NCBI GenBank assembly: GCA_035763085.1
Contig: DASUBV010000280.1
Location: 1 to 59,660 of the forward strand
DNA length: 59,660 bases
Direction of reading: 5' to 3'
Source of the DNA: DASUBV01 sp035763085
GTDB lineage: Bacteria > Actinomycetota > Actinomycetes > Streptosporangiales > Streptosporangiaceae
The notes beneath the pieces are model-generated. The model made no database searches, was not told where the DNA came from, and saw only the letters and a program-made list of their open reading frames with translations. Position numbers and translations under genes: made by a program. Numbering within the stretch: position 1 is the first letter of the stretch; every line of letters begins with the position of its first letter. This document shows positions 24,997 through 33,736 of the stretch, one piece after another.

Positions 24997-26466
24997 TCAC
25001 TCGCCGGCCGGGCCGCCCGTTCCTGACTCGCCGCCACCCGCCGGCCCGCCGCCAGCCGCCGGCCCGCCACCGCCCGCCACGGCCGGCTGCGGCAGCCCGC
25101 GCAGGTCCCGCTCGATTGCCTGCAGGCTGCGGCCCTTCGTCTCCGGCACGCGCCGGAAGAAGTAGTACAGCGCCACCAGCGTCAGGAACCCGAACAGGAA
25201 GAACACGCCGGTCCCGCCGATCGCGCTCAGCAAGGTCAGGAACGAGATCGTGACGATAAAGTTGGCGCCCCAGTTGGCCGTGCTCGCCACGCTCATCGCC
25301 GCGCCGCGGATCCGCAGCGGGTAGATCTCGGCGATCATCAGCCAGAACACCGGGCCCAGCCCGATCGCGAACGAGCCCGTGTAGACGACCAGGCCGGCGA
25401 TCGCCGCGATGGCGTGCGCCCCGTGCAGGTGATCCCCGGTGCCGATGAACGCGACGGCGGCGATGACCATGCCCGCCGCCATGCCGACCGTGCCGCTGAT
25501 AAGCAGCGGCCGCCGCCCGGTGCGGTCCAGCAGCCGGATGGCCACGATGGTCATGCCGACGTTGACCGCGCCGATGCCGACGTTGGCCAGCAGCGCCGAC
25601 GAGGAGCCCAGGCCCGCGTCATGCAGCAGCGACGGGGCGTAGTAGATAACCGTGTTGATGCCGGTGACCTGCTGGAACACCGCCAGCAGGACGCCGGTCA
25701 GCAGCAGCGGGCGGACCGCCGGAGTGAGCAGCTCGCGGGCGCTGGCCCGGCCGCGGCTGATCTCCTTGACCTCGGCCACCTCGCCGTCGATCTCTCCCGG
25801 CTCGCGCAACTGGCGCAGCACATCGCGGGCCTCGTCCTCGCGGCCCTGCTCCACCAGCCAGTGCGGGCTCTCGTGCTGGAACAGCATGCCGAGGAACAGC
25901 ACGACGGCCGGGATGCCGGCCAGCCCGAACATCAGCCGCCAGTTCCCGGAGTCGGCCAGCCCGTAGTCGATCAGGTACGAGACCAGGATGCCGACCGTGA
26001 TCGCCAGCTGGTTCAGGCTGACCAGGCCACCGCGCACCCTGGGCGGCGCGAACTCGCCGATGTACAGCGGGACCACCATGGAGGCCGAGCCGACCGCCAG
26101 GCCGATGATGATCCGGGCGATCAGCAGCACCGGATAGGTCGGGGTGAAGGCGGCCAGCAGCACGCCGACGACGAACACCAGGGCCGTGCCCAGCACCGTC
26201 TTGCGGCGGCCCACCTTGTCGGAAATCCGCCCGGCCAGCAGCGCCCCGGCCATGGCGCCGACCAGCAGGAGGCTGGTGACCAGCTCCTGCTGCAGGTTGG
26301 ACAGGCCGCCGAAATCGTCCTTCAGGAACAGCAGCGCCCCGGACACCACGCCCGTGTCGTAGCCGAACAGCAGGCCGCCCACGGCGGTGATCGCGGCAGC
26401 GGCGACGATCCGCCTGTTGCGCCGCGTTTCCTCGATTTTCGGCGATTTCCGCACCACAGTCGCCAT
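24997..26466 (-). CDS. Sugar porter family MFS transporter
   Basis: A 489-aa, 12-span major facilitator of the sugar porter family. Typical marks are GGLLFGYDTGVVSGAL in helix 1, GRISDKVGRRK between helices 2 and 3, the QQVTGINTVIYYAP segment of helix 7 and PETKGRSL after helix 12. Likely a proton-coupled or facilitative importer of a hexose, pentose or polyol. The ATG at 26466 follows GGGGGAAG; the frame is open to 26562. The C-terminal tail is a run of Gly/Pro/Ala. Divergent from a LysR regulator, which may control it. Confidence 0.93.
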   Translation of the reverse strand: MATVVRKSPKIEETRRNRRIVAAAAITAVGGLLFGYDTGVVSGALLFLKDDFGGLSNLQQELVTSLLLVGAMAGALLAGRISDKVGRRKTVLGTALVFVVGVLLAAFTPTYPVLLIARIIIGLAVGSASMVVPLYIGEFAPPRVRGGLVSLNQLAITVGILVSYLIDYGLADSGNWRLMFGLAGIPAVVLFLGMLFQHESPHWLVEQGREDEARDVLRQLREPGEIDGEVAEVKEISRGRASARELLTPAVRPLLLTGVLLAVFQQVTGINTVIYYAPSLLHDAGLGSSSALLANVGIGAVNVGMTIVAIRLLDRTGRRPLLISGTVGMAAGMVIAAVAFIGTGDHLHGAHAIAAIAGLVVYTGSFAIGLGPVFWLMIAEIYPLRIRGAAMSVASTANWGANFIVTISFLTLLSAIGGTGVFFLFGFLTLVALYYFFRRVPETKGRSLQAIERDLRGLPQPAVAGGGGPAAGGGPAGGGESGTGGPAGE

Positions 26467-26586
26467 AGCTTCCCCCGTCGCTCCCGGCAAACATGGCCCT
26501 CTGTCCGATACCTCCTGACCCGGGACTCCCGACGCCGGCTCAGCCGGCATCGCCCCAGGCAAAACCCTTAAATAGGCCCGAAGGCA

Positions 26587-26620
26587 CCCCTCGCCGCAAT
26601 CAATCGAGGGGATCTATAGT
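26587..26620. promoter_or_regulatory. LysR-type operator and leaderless promoter
   Basis: CCCCTCG (26587-26593) and CGAGGGG (26605-26611) are perfect inverted arms 11 bases apart, the spacing typical of LysR recognition sites. The -10 box TATAGT (26615-26620) follows directly, 7 bases before the LysR ATG, so the site is placed for autorepression and for control of the divergent sugar porter. Confidence 0.6.
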
Positions 26621-26627
26621 TGTGCTC

Positions 26628-27581
26628 ATGCTGGACGTGATCAGGCTGCGCGTGCTGGTCGCGGTGGCGCGCCATGGGTCGGTGACGGCCGCGGCCCGTG
26701 CGCTTAACTATGCCCAGCCTTCGATCAGCCACCACATCGCCCGGCTCGAGGCCGAGACCGGCGCGCGGCTGCTGCAGCGGGCCGGCCGCGGCGTCCGGCT
26801 GACCGACGCCGGGCGGCTGCTGGCCGAGCGGGCCGAGGAGATCATCGGCCGCCTCGACGCCGCCGAGGCCGAGCTCGCCGCGCACGTGGGCCTGCGCCAG
26901 GGCCGGGTCCGGCTGGCCGCGTTCCCGTCCGCGCTGGGCACGATCGTGCCGGCGGCCGCGGCCCGGCTGGAAGCCGAGACACCGGGCATGGACCTCATGC
27001 TCACCGAGGCCGAGCCGCCCGAGGCGCTGCGGATGCTGCGGGCCGGCTACGTGGACGTCGCGCTGGTCTTCCAGCACTACCAGGAGGACGCCGACCCCGC
27101 CCCGCCGACGGCCGCCGAGGAGGGCACGCGGGGCCGGATGCTCCTGGATGAGCCCGTGCACCTGGTCACCGCGGCCGGCCTGGCCGGGCCCGGCGGCCCC
27201 GCCGACCTGGCCGCCTACGCCGACCACCGCTGGATCGCCGGCTGCGAGCGCTGCCGCAGCTACCTGCTCCGGCAGTGCAGCCTGGCCGGCTTCACGCCCA
27301 AGGTGGCCTTCACCACCGACGACTACGTGGCGGTCCAGGCCCTCGTCGCGGCCGGCCTGGGCGTGACGACGCTGCCCGGGCTGTGCCTGCGCGCCGCCCG
27401 CCACCCCGGCATCGCCGCCACCGCGCTGCCCGGCGCCCGGCGGCACGTCTTCGCGGTCACCTACGGCGACCCGCCGGACCCGCCCGCGACCACGCGGCTG
27501 CTGGACGTGCTGGCCCAGGCCGCTGGCACCGACCTGGCCGGCGGCCCCGGCCAGCCCTCGCAGTCCGGGGATGAGCCATAA
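26628..27581 (+). CDS. LysR-family transcriptional regulator
   Basis: A 317-aa LysR regulator with N-terminal HTH (LRVLVAVARHGSVTAAARALNYAQPSISHHIARLEAETG) and a periplasmic-binding-like effector domain. The effector domain has an unusual pair of Cys residues (GCERCRSYLLRQC, about 205-217) that might sense metal or redox state. The ATG at 26628 is chosen because TATAGT lies 7 bases upstream. Divergent from the sugar porter and convergent with the acyl-CoA synthetase gene. Confidence 0.9.
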   Translation: MLDVIRLRVLVAVARHGSVTAAARALNYAQPSISHHIARLEAETGARLLQRAGRGVRLTDAGRLLAERAEEIIGRLDAAEAELAAHVGLRQGRVRLAAFPSALGTIVPAAAARLEAETPGMDLMLTEAEPPEALRMLRAGYVDVALVFQHYQEDADPAPPTAAEEGTRGRMLLDEPVHLVTAAGLAGPGGPADLAAYADHRWIAGCERCRSYLLRQCSLAGFTPKVAFTTDDYVAVQALVAAGLGVTTLPGLCLRAARHPGIAATALPGARRHVFAVTYGDPPDPPATTRLLDVLAQAAGTDLAGGPGQPSQSGDEP

Positions 27582-27607
27582 CGCAGCGGCCCGGCCGCCC
27601 GGGCGGG

Positions 27608-29149
27608 TCAGATCTGAGTGGTGCCCCCGGCCCAGTACGGGTCCCGCAGGCGGCGCTTGAGCAGCTTGCCGCTCGGGTCGCGCGGCAGCTCGCCGGCGAA
27701 GTCGATCGACTTCGGCCACTTCATCCGGGCCAGCCGGCCCTCCAGCGAGGCCAGGATCTCGGCCGCCAGCGCATCGCCGGGCTCCGCCCCGGCCGCCGGC
27801 TGCACGACCGCCTTGACCTGCTCACCCCAGTCCGGGTCCGGGACGCCGAACACTGCCACGTCGGCGACCTTGGGATGCATGATGATCTCGGCCTCGACCT
27901 CGGCCGGGTAAATGTTGGCGCCGCCCGAGATGATCATGTCGGACTTCCGGTCGCAGAGGAACAGGAAGCCGTCCTCGTCCAGGTAGCCGATGTCGCCGAC
28001 CGTGAACATCCCGTCCCGCCGCCCGGCGGCCGTCTTGGCCGGGTCATCCTTGTACTCGAACGTCGAGTCGCCCATCTTCATGTAGACGGTGCCGGGGATG
28101 CCCGGCGGGCAGGGGCTGCCGTCCTCGTCGCTGACCAGGATCTCGCTGACCGGCCACGCCGACCCGACGGTTCCCGGCCGGGCCAGCCAGTCCTGCGGCG
28201 TGGCGATGGTGCCGCCGCCCTCGGTGGCCGCGTAGTACTCATATACGCACGGCCCCCACCACTCCAGCATCGCCCGCTTGATCCCGACCGGGCACGGCGC
28301 GGCGGCGTGGATCAGCCACTGCATCGATGACAGGTCGTAGCGCTGCCGGACCCGGGCAGGCAGGCTGAGCATCCGCTTGAACTGGGTCGGGACCATGTGC
28401 GAGTTCGTCACCCGGTAGCGCTGCACCAGGTCCAGCGCCCGCTCAGCGTCCCAGGAGTCCATGATCACCATCGTGTGGCCCAGGTGCAGCGCGCCGCCGC
28501 CGAAGACCGTGACCGCGGTGTGATAGATCGGCGAGGTCTGCAGGTGGACATTGGGCCGGCCGGTGGTCACGCCGAAGAACTGCAGCAGCCCGGCGCCAAG
28601 ATCGGCCGCGTCCTCGGGCGAGAAGCCGGACAGGGCCCGCCGCACGCCCTTGGGCCGGCCGGTGGTGCCCGAGGTGTAATGCATCGTCGCGCCGGCGGTC
28701 CGGTCCGGCGGCGCGGTGACCGGCTGGCCCGCGCGCAGCTGCCCCGCCGGGGTGAAGCCCGGGATGTCGCCGTAGCTGAACCGGACGGCCGCGCCGATCC
28801 CGGCCTGATCCGCCGCAGCCGCGGCAGACTCGGCGAAGCGCTCGTGCGCGAAGAACGCCTTCGCCTCACAGTCGGAGATGATGTAGGCCAGCTCGGGCGG
28901 GGTGAAGTGCCAGTTCAGCGGGGTCAGGTACCAGCCGGCCTGCAAGGCGGCCAGGATCACTTCCAGGGCGGCCGACCCGTTGGGCAGCAGCGCGGCGATG
29001 CCGTCGCCCGGGCGCAGCCCGGCTGCGCGCAGTCCCGCGGTGATCTGGTTCACCCGCCCGAGCAGCTCGCCCGCCCGGATCTCGGTGCCATCCGGATCGA
29101 CAACGGCGATCCATTCGGGGTCGGATTCCGCGCGATTCCAGAAACCCAC
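27608..29149 (-). CDS. Acyl-CoA synthetase (AMP-forming, FadD-like)
   Basis: A 513-aa adenylate-forming ligase. Motifs: P-loop YTSGTTGRPKG, aromatic-rich YEYYAATEGGG, the hinge GDIGYLDEDGFLFLCDRKSDMIISGGANIYPAEVE and catalytic Lys near the end in DPSGKLLKR. It activates a carboxylic acid as acyl-AMP and transfers it to CoA; chain length is unknown. The start is GTG 29149, two bases after the stop of the PorA-like gene, with GGGAGG upstream, so the two are cotranscribed. Confidence 0.92.
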   Translation of the reverse strand: MGFWNRAESDPEWIAVVDPDGTEIRAGELLGRVNQITAGLRAAGLRPGDGIAALLPNGSAALEVILAALQAGWYLTPLNWHFTPPELAYIISDCEAKAFFAHERFAESAAAAADQAGIGAAVRFSYGDIPGFTPAGQLRAGQPVTAPPDRTAGATMHYTSGTTGRPKGVRRALSGFSPEDAADLGAGLLQFFGVTTGRPNVHLQTSPIYHTAVTVFGGGALHLGHTMVIMDSWDAERALDLVQRYRVTNSHMVPTQFKRMLSLPARVRQRYDLSSMQWLIHAAAPCPVGIKRAMLEWWGPCVYEYYAATEGGGTIATPQDWLARPGTVGSAWPVSEILVSDEDGSPCPPGIPGTVYMKMGDSTFEYKDDPAKTAAGRRDGMFTVGDIGYLDEDGFLFLCDRKSDMIISGGANIYPAEVEAEIIMHPKVADVAVFGVPDPDWGEQVKAVVQPAAGAEPGDALAAEILASLEGRLARMKWPKSIDFAGELPRDPSGKLLKRRLRDPYWAGGTTQI

Positions 29150-29151
29150 CG

Positions 29152-30126
29152 CTACCTCCCGGCTCGCCCCGCTAAGTCGACGACCTCATCGTCATCGTAA
29201 TCAGCAACCCGCGGCTGCCGCGATCTGGCGACCAGGACAATTCCGAGGACCAGCGCAATGACGCCGGCCAGGAACCCGGTCAGGGGCCCGGTGCCGGTGA
29301 TCAGCGTGATCTTCGCGTGGTCGCGCTGCGCGCTGGCCACCGCCGAGCGGACGCTGGCGGGCGTCTGGCTGAGCTGGCCGCCGAGCAGCACGAGCCTGGT
29401 CGCCCCGCCGCTGTCCTTCAGGCTGATGGTCTGGTCGAGCGTGACATCGACCGGCCGTCCGGTGACCGGGTCGACCCAGTAGGTGTTGGTCGCGGTCAGG
29501 AACTCCGGCAGGGTGACCGTGGCCTGGTCTTTCATGCCGACCAGCGGGCCCGGCAGGGTCTGCTCGCCGAACCGGTCGCTGGCGACGTGCTCGACGAACT
29601 TCAGCGCTGCCATCCCGTCGATGGTGCCCGTCCCGGCGAAGGTCAGCGGCTCGGGCTTCAGCACGGTGGTATCGAAGATCTGGTAGGTCCGGTGCCGGGT
29701 GCCGAACGGCAGCACGAACCCCTGCCCGGACTGGACCACCCTGGTGTCGGATCCGATCGCCGCGGCACAGCAGTTCACCAGCAGGCCGGACCGGCGGTTA
29801 AAGGCCGACCGCTGGCTGCTGCTCTGGATCGCGACGTGATGAGTCTGGTCCTCCAGGGCCGTGAAGCTCCCCCAGACCGCGGTCGACGCGGTGCCCGATT
29901 TAACGTCACCCTCGATGGTCTGGACCGCGGCGGCCGTGACGCCGGTGTATTCCTTCAGGCTGGCCCGGTTGAAATAGGTAATGCCGCGGCCTTCGAAAGC
30001 CGTTACCGAGTACTCATTCAGCGGGAACTTGATGACCTGCTCGGGTACCCACCACCGCAGCAGCAAGGCGAAAGTCACCAGGAAGGCGCCCAGCCCGGCA
30101 AGCAGCAGGCCGGCTGCACGGCGCAT
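29152..30126 (-). CDS. PorA family / DUF3068 membrane-anchored protein
   Basis: A 324-aa protein with an N-terminal membrane span (about 5-27), a large extracytoplasmic domain and a second span near the C terminus (about 280-300) followed by an acidic tail. The plan and segments such as YFNRASLKEYTGV, AFNRRSGLLVNCC and YWVDPVTGRPVDVTLDQTI match the actinobacterial DUF3068 family, also named PorA family. The ATG at 30126 has GGGGGAGG five bases upstream; the frame is open to 30318. It leads an operon with the acyl-CoA synthetase, which may hint at a role in envelope lipid handling. Function unproven. Confidence 0.82.
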   Translation of the reverse strand: MRRAAGLLLAGLGAFLVTFALLLRWWVPEQVIKFPLNEYSVTAFEGRGITYFNRASLKEYTGVTAAAVQTIEGDVKSGTASTAVWGSFTALEDQTHHVAIQSSSQRSAFNRRSGLLVNCCAAAIGSDTRVVQSGQGFVLPFGTRHRTYQIFDTTVLKPEPLTFAGTGTIDGMAALKFVEHVASDRFGEQTLPGPLVGMKDQATVTLPEFLTATNTYWVDPVTGRPVDVTLDQTISLKDSGGATRLVLLGGQLSQTPASVRSAVASAQRDHAKITLITGTGPLTGFLAGVIALVLGIVLVARSRQPRVADYDDDEVVDLAGRAGR

Positions 30127-30431
30127 GAAACCTCCCCCGGCTGCTCCGCCCGCGCATCCGGGCCCAGCCTTGGCCTCAGCGATGATGACCGGCAGCCTAC
30201 TGGCCGGTATCTTGCTTTCGTACGTTATCAGGACAGATCGTCCGGGCAGCTGGCTCTGCACATATCCGCCCGTGCGTTTTATTTCCGCGCAGACAGCCCG
30301 AACTCTTCTGGCTAGCACCCGGTCAGGTGGCGGCGGGAACGAGATATCCGCCGATTTCCGCGTTTCTGCCAGTAGCCTGGCCTGGCGGCCGCTGCCGGCC
30401 GAGGGAGGCCAGCCCGGGCGGGAGGATGAGC

Positions 30432-30572
30432 ATGTCGCGCGTCGGAGCCATCATCGCGGCCATCATCGCGGGCGCCCTGCTCGCCGCTGGCGCGGCGTAC
30501 GGAGTCACGGCCATCGCCGCCGGCCCGCAGACGCCGCCCAACCAGACCCCGTACAACTACCCGGCGCCCTGA
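30432..30572 (+). CDS. 46-aa exported/membrane peptide (DUF2613-like)
   Basis: A 46-residue peptide with an N-terminal hydrophobic span (about 5-28) and a short Pro/Asn/Tyr-rich tail ending NYPAP. GGGAGG (30420-30425) is 6 bases before the ATG at 30432 and abuts an earlier ATG at 30426, so 30432 is preferred. The shape resembles DUF2613 small secreted actinobacterial proteins; assignment is tentative. The 305-base gap before it (30127-30431) is lower in G+C and should hold the divergent promoters, but none is clear. Confidence 0.65.
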   Translation: MSRVGAIIAAIIAGALLAAGAAYGVTAIAAGPQTPPNQTPYNYPAP

Positions 30573-30645
30573 GAGCACGGAGCCGCCGCGCAGGCCACCG
30601 CGGCCGGGCGCTCCGGGCCGAGCCTGCGGGGGCCGCGGAGGCCAC

Positions 30646-31554
30646 CTAGCGGTCGACTTTCTCGATGACGACCTCGGGCAGCAGCCGCTCGTAGGTCACC
30701 AGGTCGATCACGCCGCCCAGGCCCGCGGTGGCGGCCAGGCTCACCGCGTGCCGCACGCTGTCCGGCCAGTCCCAGCCGAGCGCGACCCCCGGCACGAACC
30801 CCGCCACCAGCGCATCGCGCGACATCGCCGCCGGGGCGCCGCTGTCCGCCAGCCGGGCCCGCCAGTGGCCGTCCGCCGTGCGCACGCTCACCGTCTCGCC
30901 CGACATTGTCGCCACTGCGCCCGCTCCGGCGGCCATCAGCGCGGCCGGGTCCCCGTCGCCGCACCCGGCCGCCGCCTGCTGGCGATCCCCGTCGCCTGGC
31001 TCAGGCACGGCCAGCATCGGGCCGCGGGCGACGGCGTGCCAGAGCGCCTCGCCGCCCGCGTCCAGGATGACCGGCACGCCAGCCTCGGCCGCGTAGGTGG
31101 CGAACGTGGCATACGTCTCAGGCGGCAGCCCGTCGGGCAGCCCGCCGCACAGCACCGCGGCGCTCGCCCCGTCGATGAGGCTGCGGTAGTCGGCGGCCAG
31201 GCGGCCGAGTTCCTCGGTCGTGATGTACGGGGACGGCTCGGCGAAGCTCGTGATGGTCCCGGTCGCGAGGTCGGCCACCTCGACGACCCGGCGCGACTCC
31301 ATGGCGATGGGCGTGAACTGAGTCGGTACGCCGATGCGGGCCAGCTCGGCGCGGATCATCTCGCCCGCGGTCCCGCCGGCCAGGCCGGCCGCCACCACCT
31401 CGTGCCCAAAGGTGTGCAGGAGCCGCGCCACGGCCGGGCCCCGGCCGCCCGCCCGGTACCTGACTCGCCCGACGTCGTGAGTGGTGCCCGGCAGGACCCG
31501 TTTGGTCTCATAACTCACGTGCACGGCCGGGTCGAGGCTGACAGCGACGATCAT
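30646..31554 (-). CDS. PfkB-family carbohydrate kinase, degenerate active site
   Basis: A 302-aa member of the PfkB/ribokinase family, closest in layout to 1-phosphofructokinase/tagatose-6-phosphate kinase. It keeps the gly-rich GGRGPAVARLLHTFG segment, the CGGLPDGLPPETYA region and DALVAGF. The canonical GAGD anion-hole motif is replaced by AMSRD: the catalytic Asp (Asp247) remains but the glycines do not, and the N-terminal NPALD-type motif reads DPAVH. It may be a pseudo-enzyme or act on an unusual substrate. The start at ATG 31554 fits the family N terminus MIVAVSLDP; the frame stays open upstream. Confidence 0.78.
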   Translation of the reverse strand: MIVAVSLDPAVHVSYETKRVLPGTTHDVGRVRYRAGGRGPAVARLLHTFGHEVVAAGLAGGTAGEMIRAELARIGVPTQFTPIAMESRRVVEVADLATGTITSFAEPSPYITTEELGRLAADYRSLIDGASAAVLCGGLPDGLPPETYATFATYAAEAGVPVILDAGGEALWHAVARGPMLAVPEPGDGDRQQAAAGCGDGDPAALMAAGAGAVATMSGETVSVRTADGHWRARLADSGAPAAMSRDALVAGFVPGVALGWDWPDSVRHAVSLAATAGLGGVIDLVTYERLLPEVVIEKVDR

Positions 31555-31668
31555 CGGCGGCCGGACTCCCGGGTAGCGAGCAGGCGGAACATGTGCCCGC
31601 AGCATAAGCGCTCGCCCGCCCGGTTTGGCCCGGATATCGCCGGCTCGCCAGGCCGGTACCCTGGCCGC

Positions 31669-32037
31669 ATGCGAGCGACAGCGGGCACCCTGGTCCTGGA
31701 TGTCTGCTCGGTGCTCGCGTTCGTGGCCATCGGCCGGCACACGCACCAGGACGGCGACAGCCTCGCCGGGCTGTGGCATACGGCCTGGCCGTTCCTGGCC
31801 GGCCTGGCCATCGGGCTGGCCGCGAGCCGGGCATGGCGGCGGCCGCTGGCGCTCGTGCCGGCCGGGCTGGGCGCCTGGCTCGGCGCGGCCGGGGCCGGCA
31901 TGGCGATCCGGGTGCTGGCCGGCCAGGGCACGGCGGCGGCGTTCATCGCGGTGGCGCTGGGCTCCCTGGCGGTGTTCGTGCTGGGCTGGCGGGTGGTGGT
32001 GCGCATCGTGACGACCCGCCTGCACATGGCTCACTAG
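31669..32037 (+). CDS. DUF3054 family membrane protein
   Basis: A 122-aa protein with four predicted membrane spans, matching the DUF3054 family (LDVCSVLAFVAIGRHTHQDG, GLWHTAWPFLAGLAIG). No function is known. ATG 31669 is 6 bases after TACCCT (31657-31662), implying a leaderless mRNA, and is divergent from the PfkB gene. Confidence 0.85.
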   Translation: MRATAGTLVLDVCSVLAFVAIGRHTHQDGDSLAGLWHTAWPFLAGLAIGLAASRAWRRPLALVPAGLGAWLGAAGAGMAIRVLAGQGTAAAFIAVALGSLAVFVLGWRVVVRIVTTRLHMAH

Positions 32038-32129
32038 GGCGGCCTCCGGCGGCCGGCCCGCAGGCAGCCGGGACCCCGCGCGAGAAGTGCCGGCGATCTA
32101 ACTGAGCGTGACCAGACGGCGCGCCCTGC

Positions 32130-32170
32130 TTGCCCGATATAGCGTCGCGTTTTAGACTGAACATTCAGTC
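32130..32170 (+). promoter_or_regulatory. Site A: promoter with TetR operator (aminotransferase gene)
   Basis: TTGCCC (32130-32135), 17 bases, TAGACT (32153-32158) form a sigma-70-type promoter. The perfect palindrome GACTGAA-CA-TTCAGTC (32155-32170) begins inside the -10 box and covers the start point, so a bound repressor would exclude RNA polymerase. The same promoter-operator fusion occurs at 38876 and 46902. Confidence 0.85.
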
Positions 32171-32190
32171 AACCGCGTGAGGAGCGGGAT

Positions 32191-33621
32191 ATGGCCGACA
32201 AACAGGCCAGCGATTCAGCCGCCACCCCCCAGTCAGCAGCGAGCCCCGCGCCGGCGGGCAGCACGCTGGAGCAGATTATCGCCGAGCAGGAGCGGATCTT
32301 CGTCGAGCGGCAGCCGGAATCACGGCGGCTGGCCAGCCTCGCCACCGGCGCCCTGGCCGGCGGCGTCACCTCCAGCTGGCAGATCACCCGGCCGCAGCCG
32401 GTCTGGCTCAGCCACGGGCAGGGCTCGAAGGTCTATGACGTCGACGGCAACGAGTACGTTGACCTGCACGGCGGCTACGGCGCCGGGCTGGCCGGGCACG
32501 GCCACCCCGCGATCGTCGAGGCGGTGCGCACCCAGGTCGGCCTGGGCACCCATTTCGCCCAGCCCACCCGGGCGGCCATCGCGGTGGCCGAGGAGCTGTC
32601 ACGCCGGTTCGGCCTGCCGCAGTGGCGCTTCGCCAACTCCGGCACCGAGGCCACCATGGACGCGGTCCACCTGATGCGCTCGATCACCGGCCGGGACCTG
32701 ATCATCAAGATCGAGGGCTGCTACCACGGCCACCACGACTCGGTCCAGGTATCGGTGTGCCCGGAGGATGACGAGGAGATCGGCCCGGCGGACCGCCCGA
32801 TCGCGCTGCCGTCCAGTTCCGGCATCCCGAAGGCGATCACCGACCTGACCCTGATCGTCGGCTTCAACGACCTGGCGGCCGTGCGCCGGGTGCTGGAGGA
32901 GCACCCCGGCCAGATCGCCGGCATGATCCTCGAGCCGATCATGATGAACGCCGGGATCATCTGCCCCGAGCCTGGCTACCTGGACGGCCTGAAGAACCTG
33001 CTGCACGCGCACCGGGCGCTGCTGACCTTCGACGAGGTCAAGACGGGACTCACCGCGGGCCCGGCCGGCGCGACCGGCGTCACCGGGGTGACACCCGACA
33101 TCGTCACGCTGGCCAAGGCCATCGGCGGCGGCGTCGCGGTAGCAGCCATCGGCGGCACCGCCGAGGTCATGGGCCACGTGGCCGACGGCGGCTATGAGAT
33201 GGTCGGCACCTTCAACGGCAACCCGCTGGCCATGGCGGCCAGCCGCGCGATGCTGTGCGAGGTGGCCACGCCGGAGGCCTACGAGCGGATCGAGAAGCTG
33301 CGCCTGCTGGCGGTCGACGGCCTGGAACGGGAGATCGCCAGGAACGGACTGCAGGCTCAGGTGGTTTCGGTCGGGGCGAAGGGCTGCGTGGTCTTCTCGG
33401 ATCAGCCGGTCCGCGACTTCCGCGGTTTCCGGGGCATTCAGGACGCTTACAGTCACGCGCACTGGGTCTTCCAGCACAATGGCGGCGTCTTCCTGCCGCC
33501 ATGGGGAAAGATTGAGCAGTGGCTAATCTCGGTGCAGCATGACGAGGCCGATATCGAGCGACTTGTAGCCAACTTCGCGACCTTCGCGGCTGCTGTCGGC
33601 GGCGCTGCGGCCGCGAGATAG
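32191..33621 (+). CDS. Class III PLP aminotransferase (glutamate-1-semialdehyde aminomutase-like)
   Basis: A 476-aa fold-type I, class III PLP enzyme. The Schiff-base lysine is Lys309 in TLAKAIGGG; ANSGTEATMDAV (phosphate cup) and EGCYHGHHDSV are also present. The overall sequence is nearest to the glutamate-1-semialdehyde aminomutase group, but such homologues also work as omega-transaminases on amines, and the N-terminal 35 residues are an Ala/Ser/Pro-rich extension. GAGGAG precedes the ATG. It is the first gene after a TetR-operator promoter and lies upstream of a Pot-type transporter, so a catabolic transaminase is more likely than a haem-biosynthesis enzyme. Confidence 0.88.
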   Translation: MADKQASDSAATPQSAASPAPAGSTLEQIIAEQERIFVERQPESRRLASLATGALAGGVTSSWQITRPQPVWLSHGQGSKVYDVDGNEYVDLHGGYGAGLAGHGHPAIVEAVRTQVGLGTHFAQPTRAAIAVAEELSRRFGLPQWRFANSGTEATMDAVHLMRSITGRDLIIKIEGCYHGHHDSVQVSVCPEDDEEIGPADRPIALPSSSGIPKAITDLTLIVGFNDLAAVRRVLEEHPGQIAGMILEPIMMNAGIICPEPGYLDGLKNLLHAHRALLTFDEVKTGLTAGPAGATGVTGVTPDIVTLAKAIGGGVAVAAIGGTAEVMGHVADGGYEMVGTFNGNPLAMAASRAMLCEVATPEAYERIEKLRLLAVDGLEREIARNGLQAQVVSVGAKGCVVFSDQPVRDFRGFRGIQDAYSHAHWVFQHNGGVFLPPWGKIEQWLISVQHDEADIERLVANFATFAAAVGGAAAAR

Positions 33622-33694
33622 CCTCGCCTGTTATCCAGAAAGTCTTGCGCGCGGAGGTCAACGGAGAGTAGTTCTAAGCAGGTACATCCCGATT

Positions 33695-33710
33695 GAACGA
33701 ATGTTCAGTC
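33695..33710. promoter_or_regulatory. Site B: degenerate TetR operator (potDBC)
   Basis: GAACGAATGTTCAGTC shares the full right arm TTCAGTC and five of seven left-arm bases with sites A, C and D in the same 16-bp frame. It lies 27 bases before the substrate-binding protein start. No good -10 box overlaps it, so it may be a weaker or secondary site. Confidence 0.55.
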
Positions 33711-33736
33711 AGGAGCCTGAGCGAAAGGTGGGGTAG

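Noticed and set aside
30646..32034. Extension of the PfkB frame upstream to 32034
   Set aside because: The extra part is antisense to the DUF3054 gene and has a His/Arg/Gln-rich composition typical of shadow frames.
32191..33621. Aminotransferase as the haem-biosynthesis enzyme HemL
   Set aside because: It is next to an amine-type transporter under a TetR operator with no haem genes nearby, so a catabolic transaminase is more likely, although sequence alone cannot exclude HemL activity.
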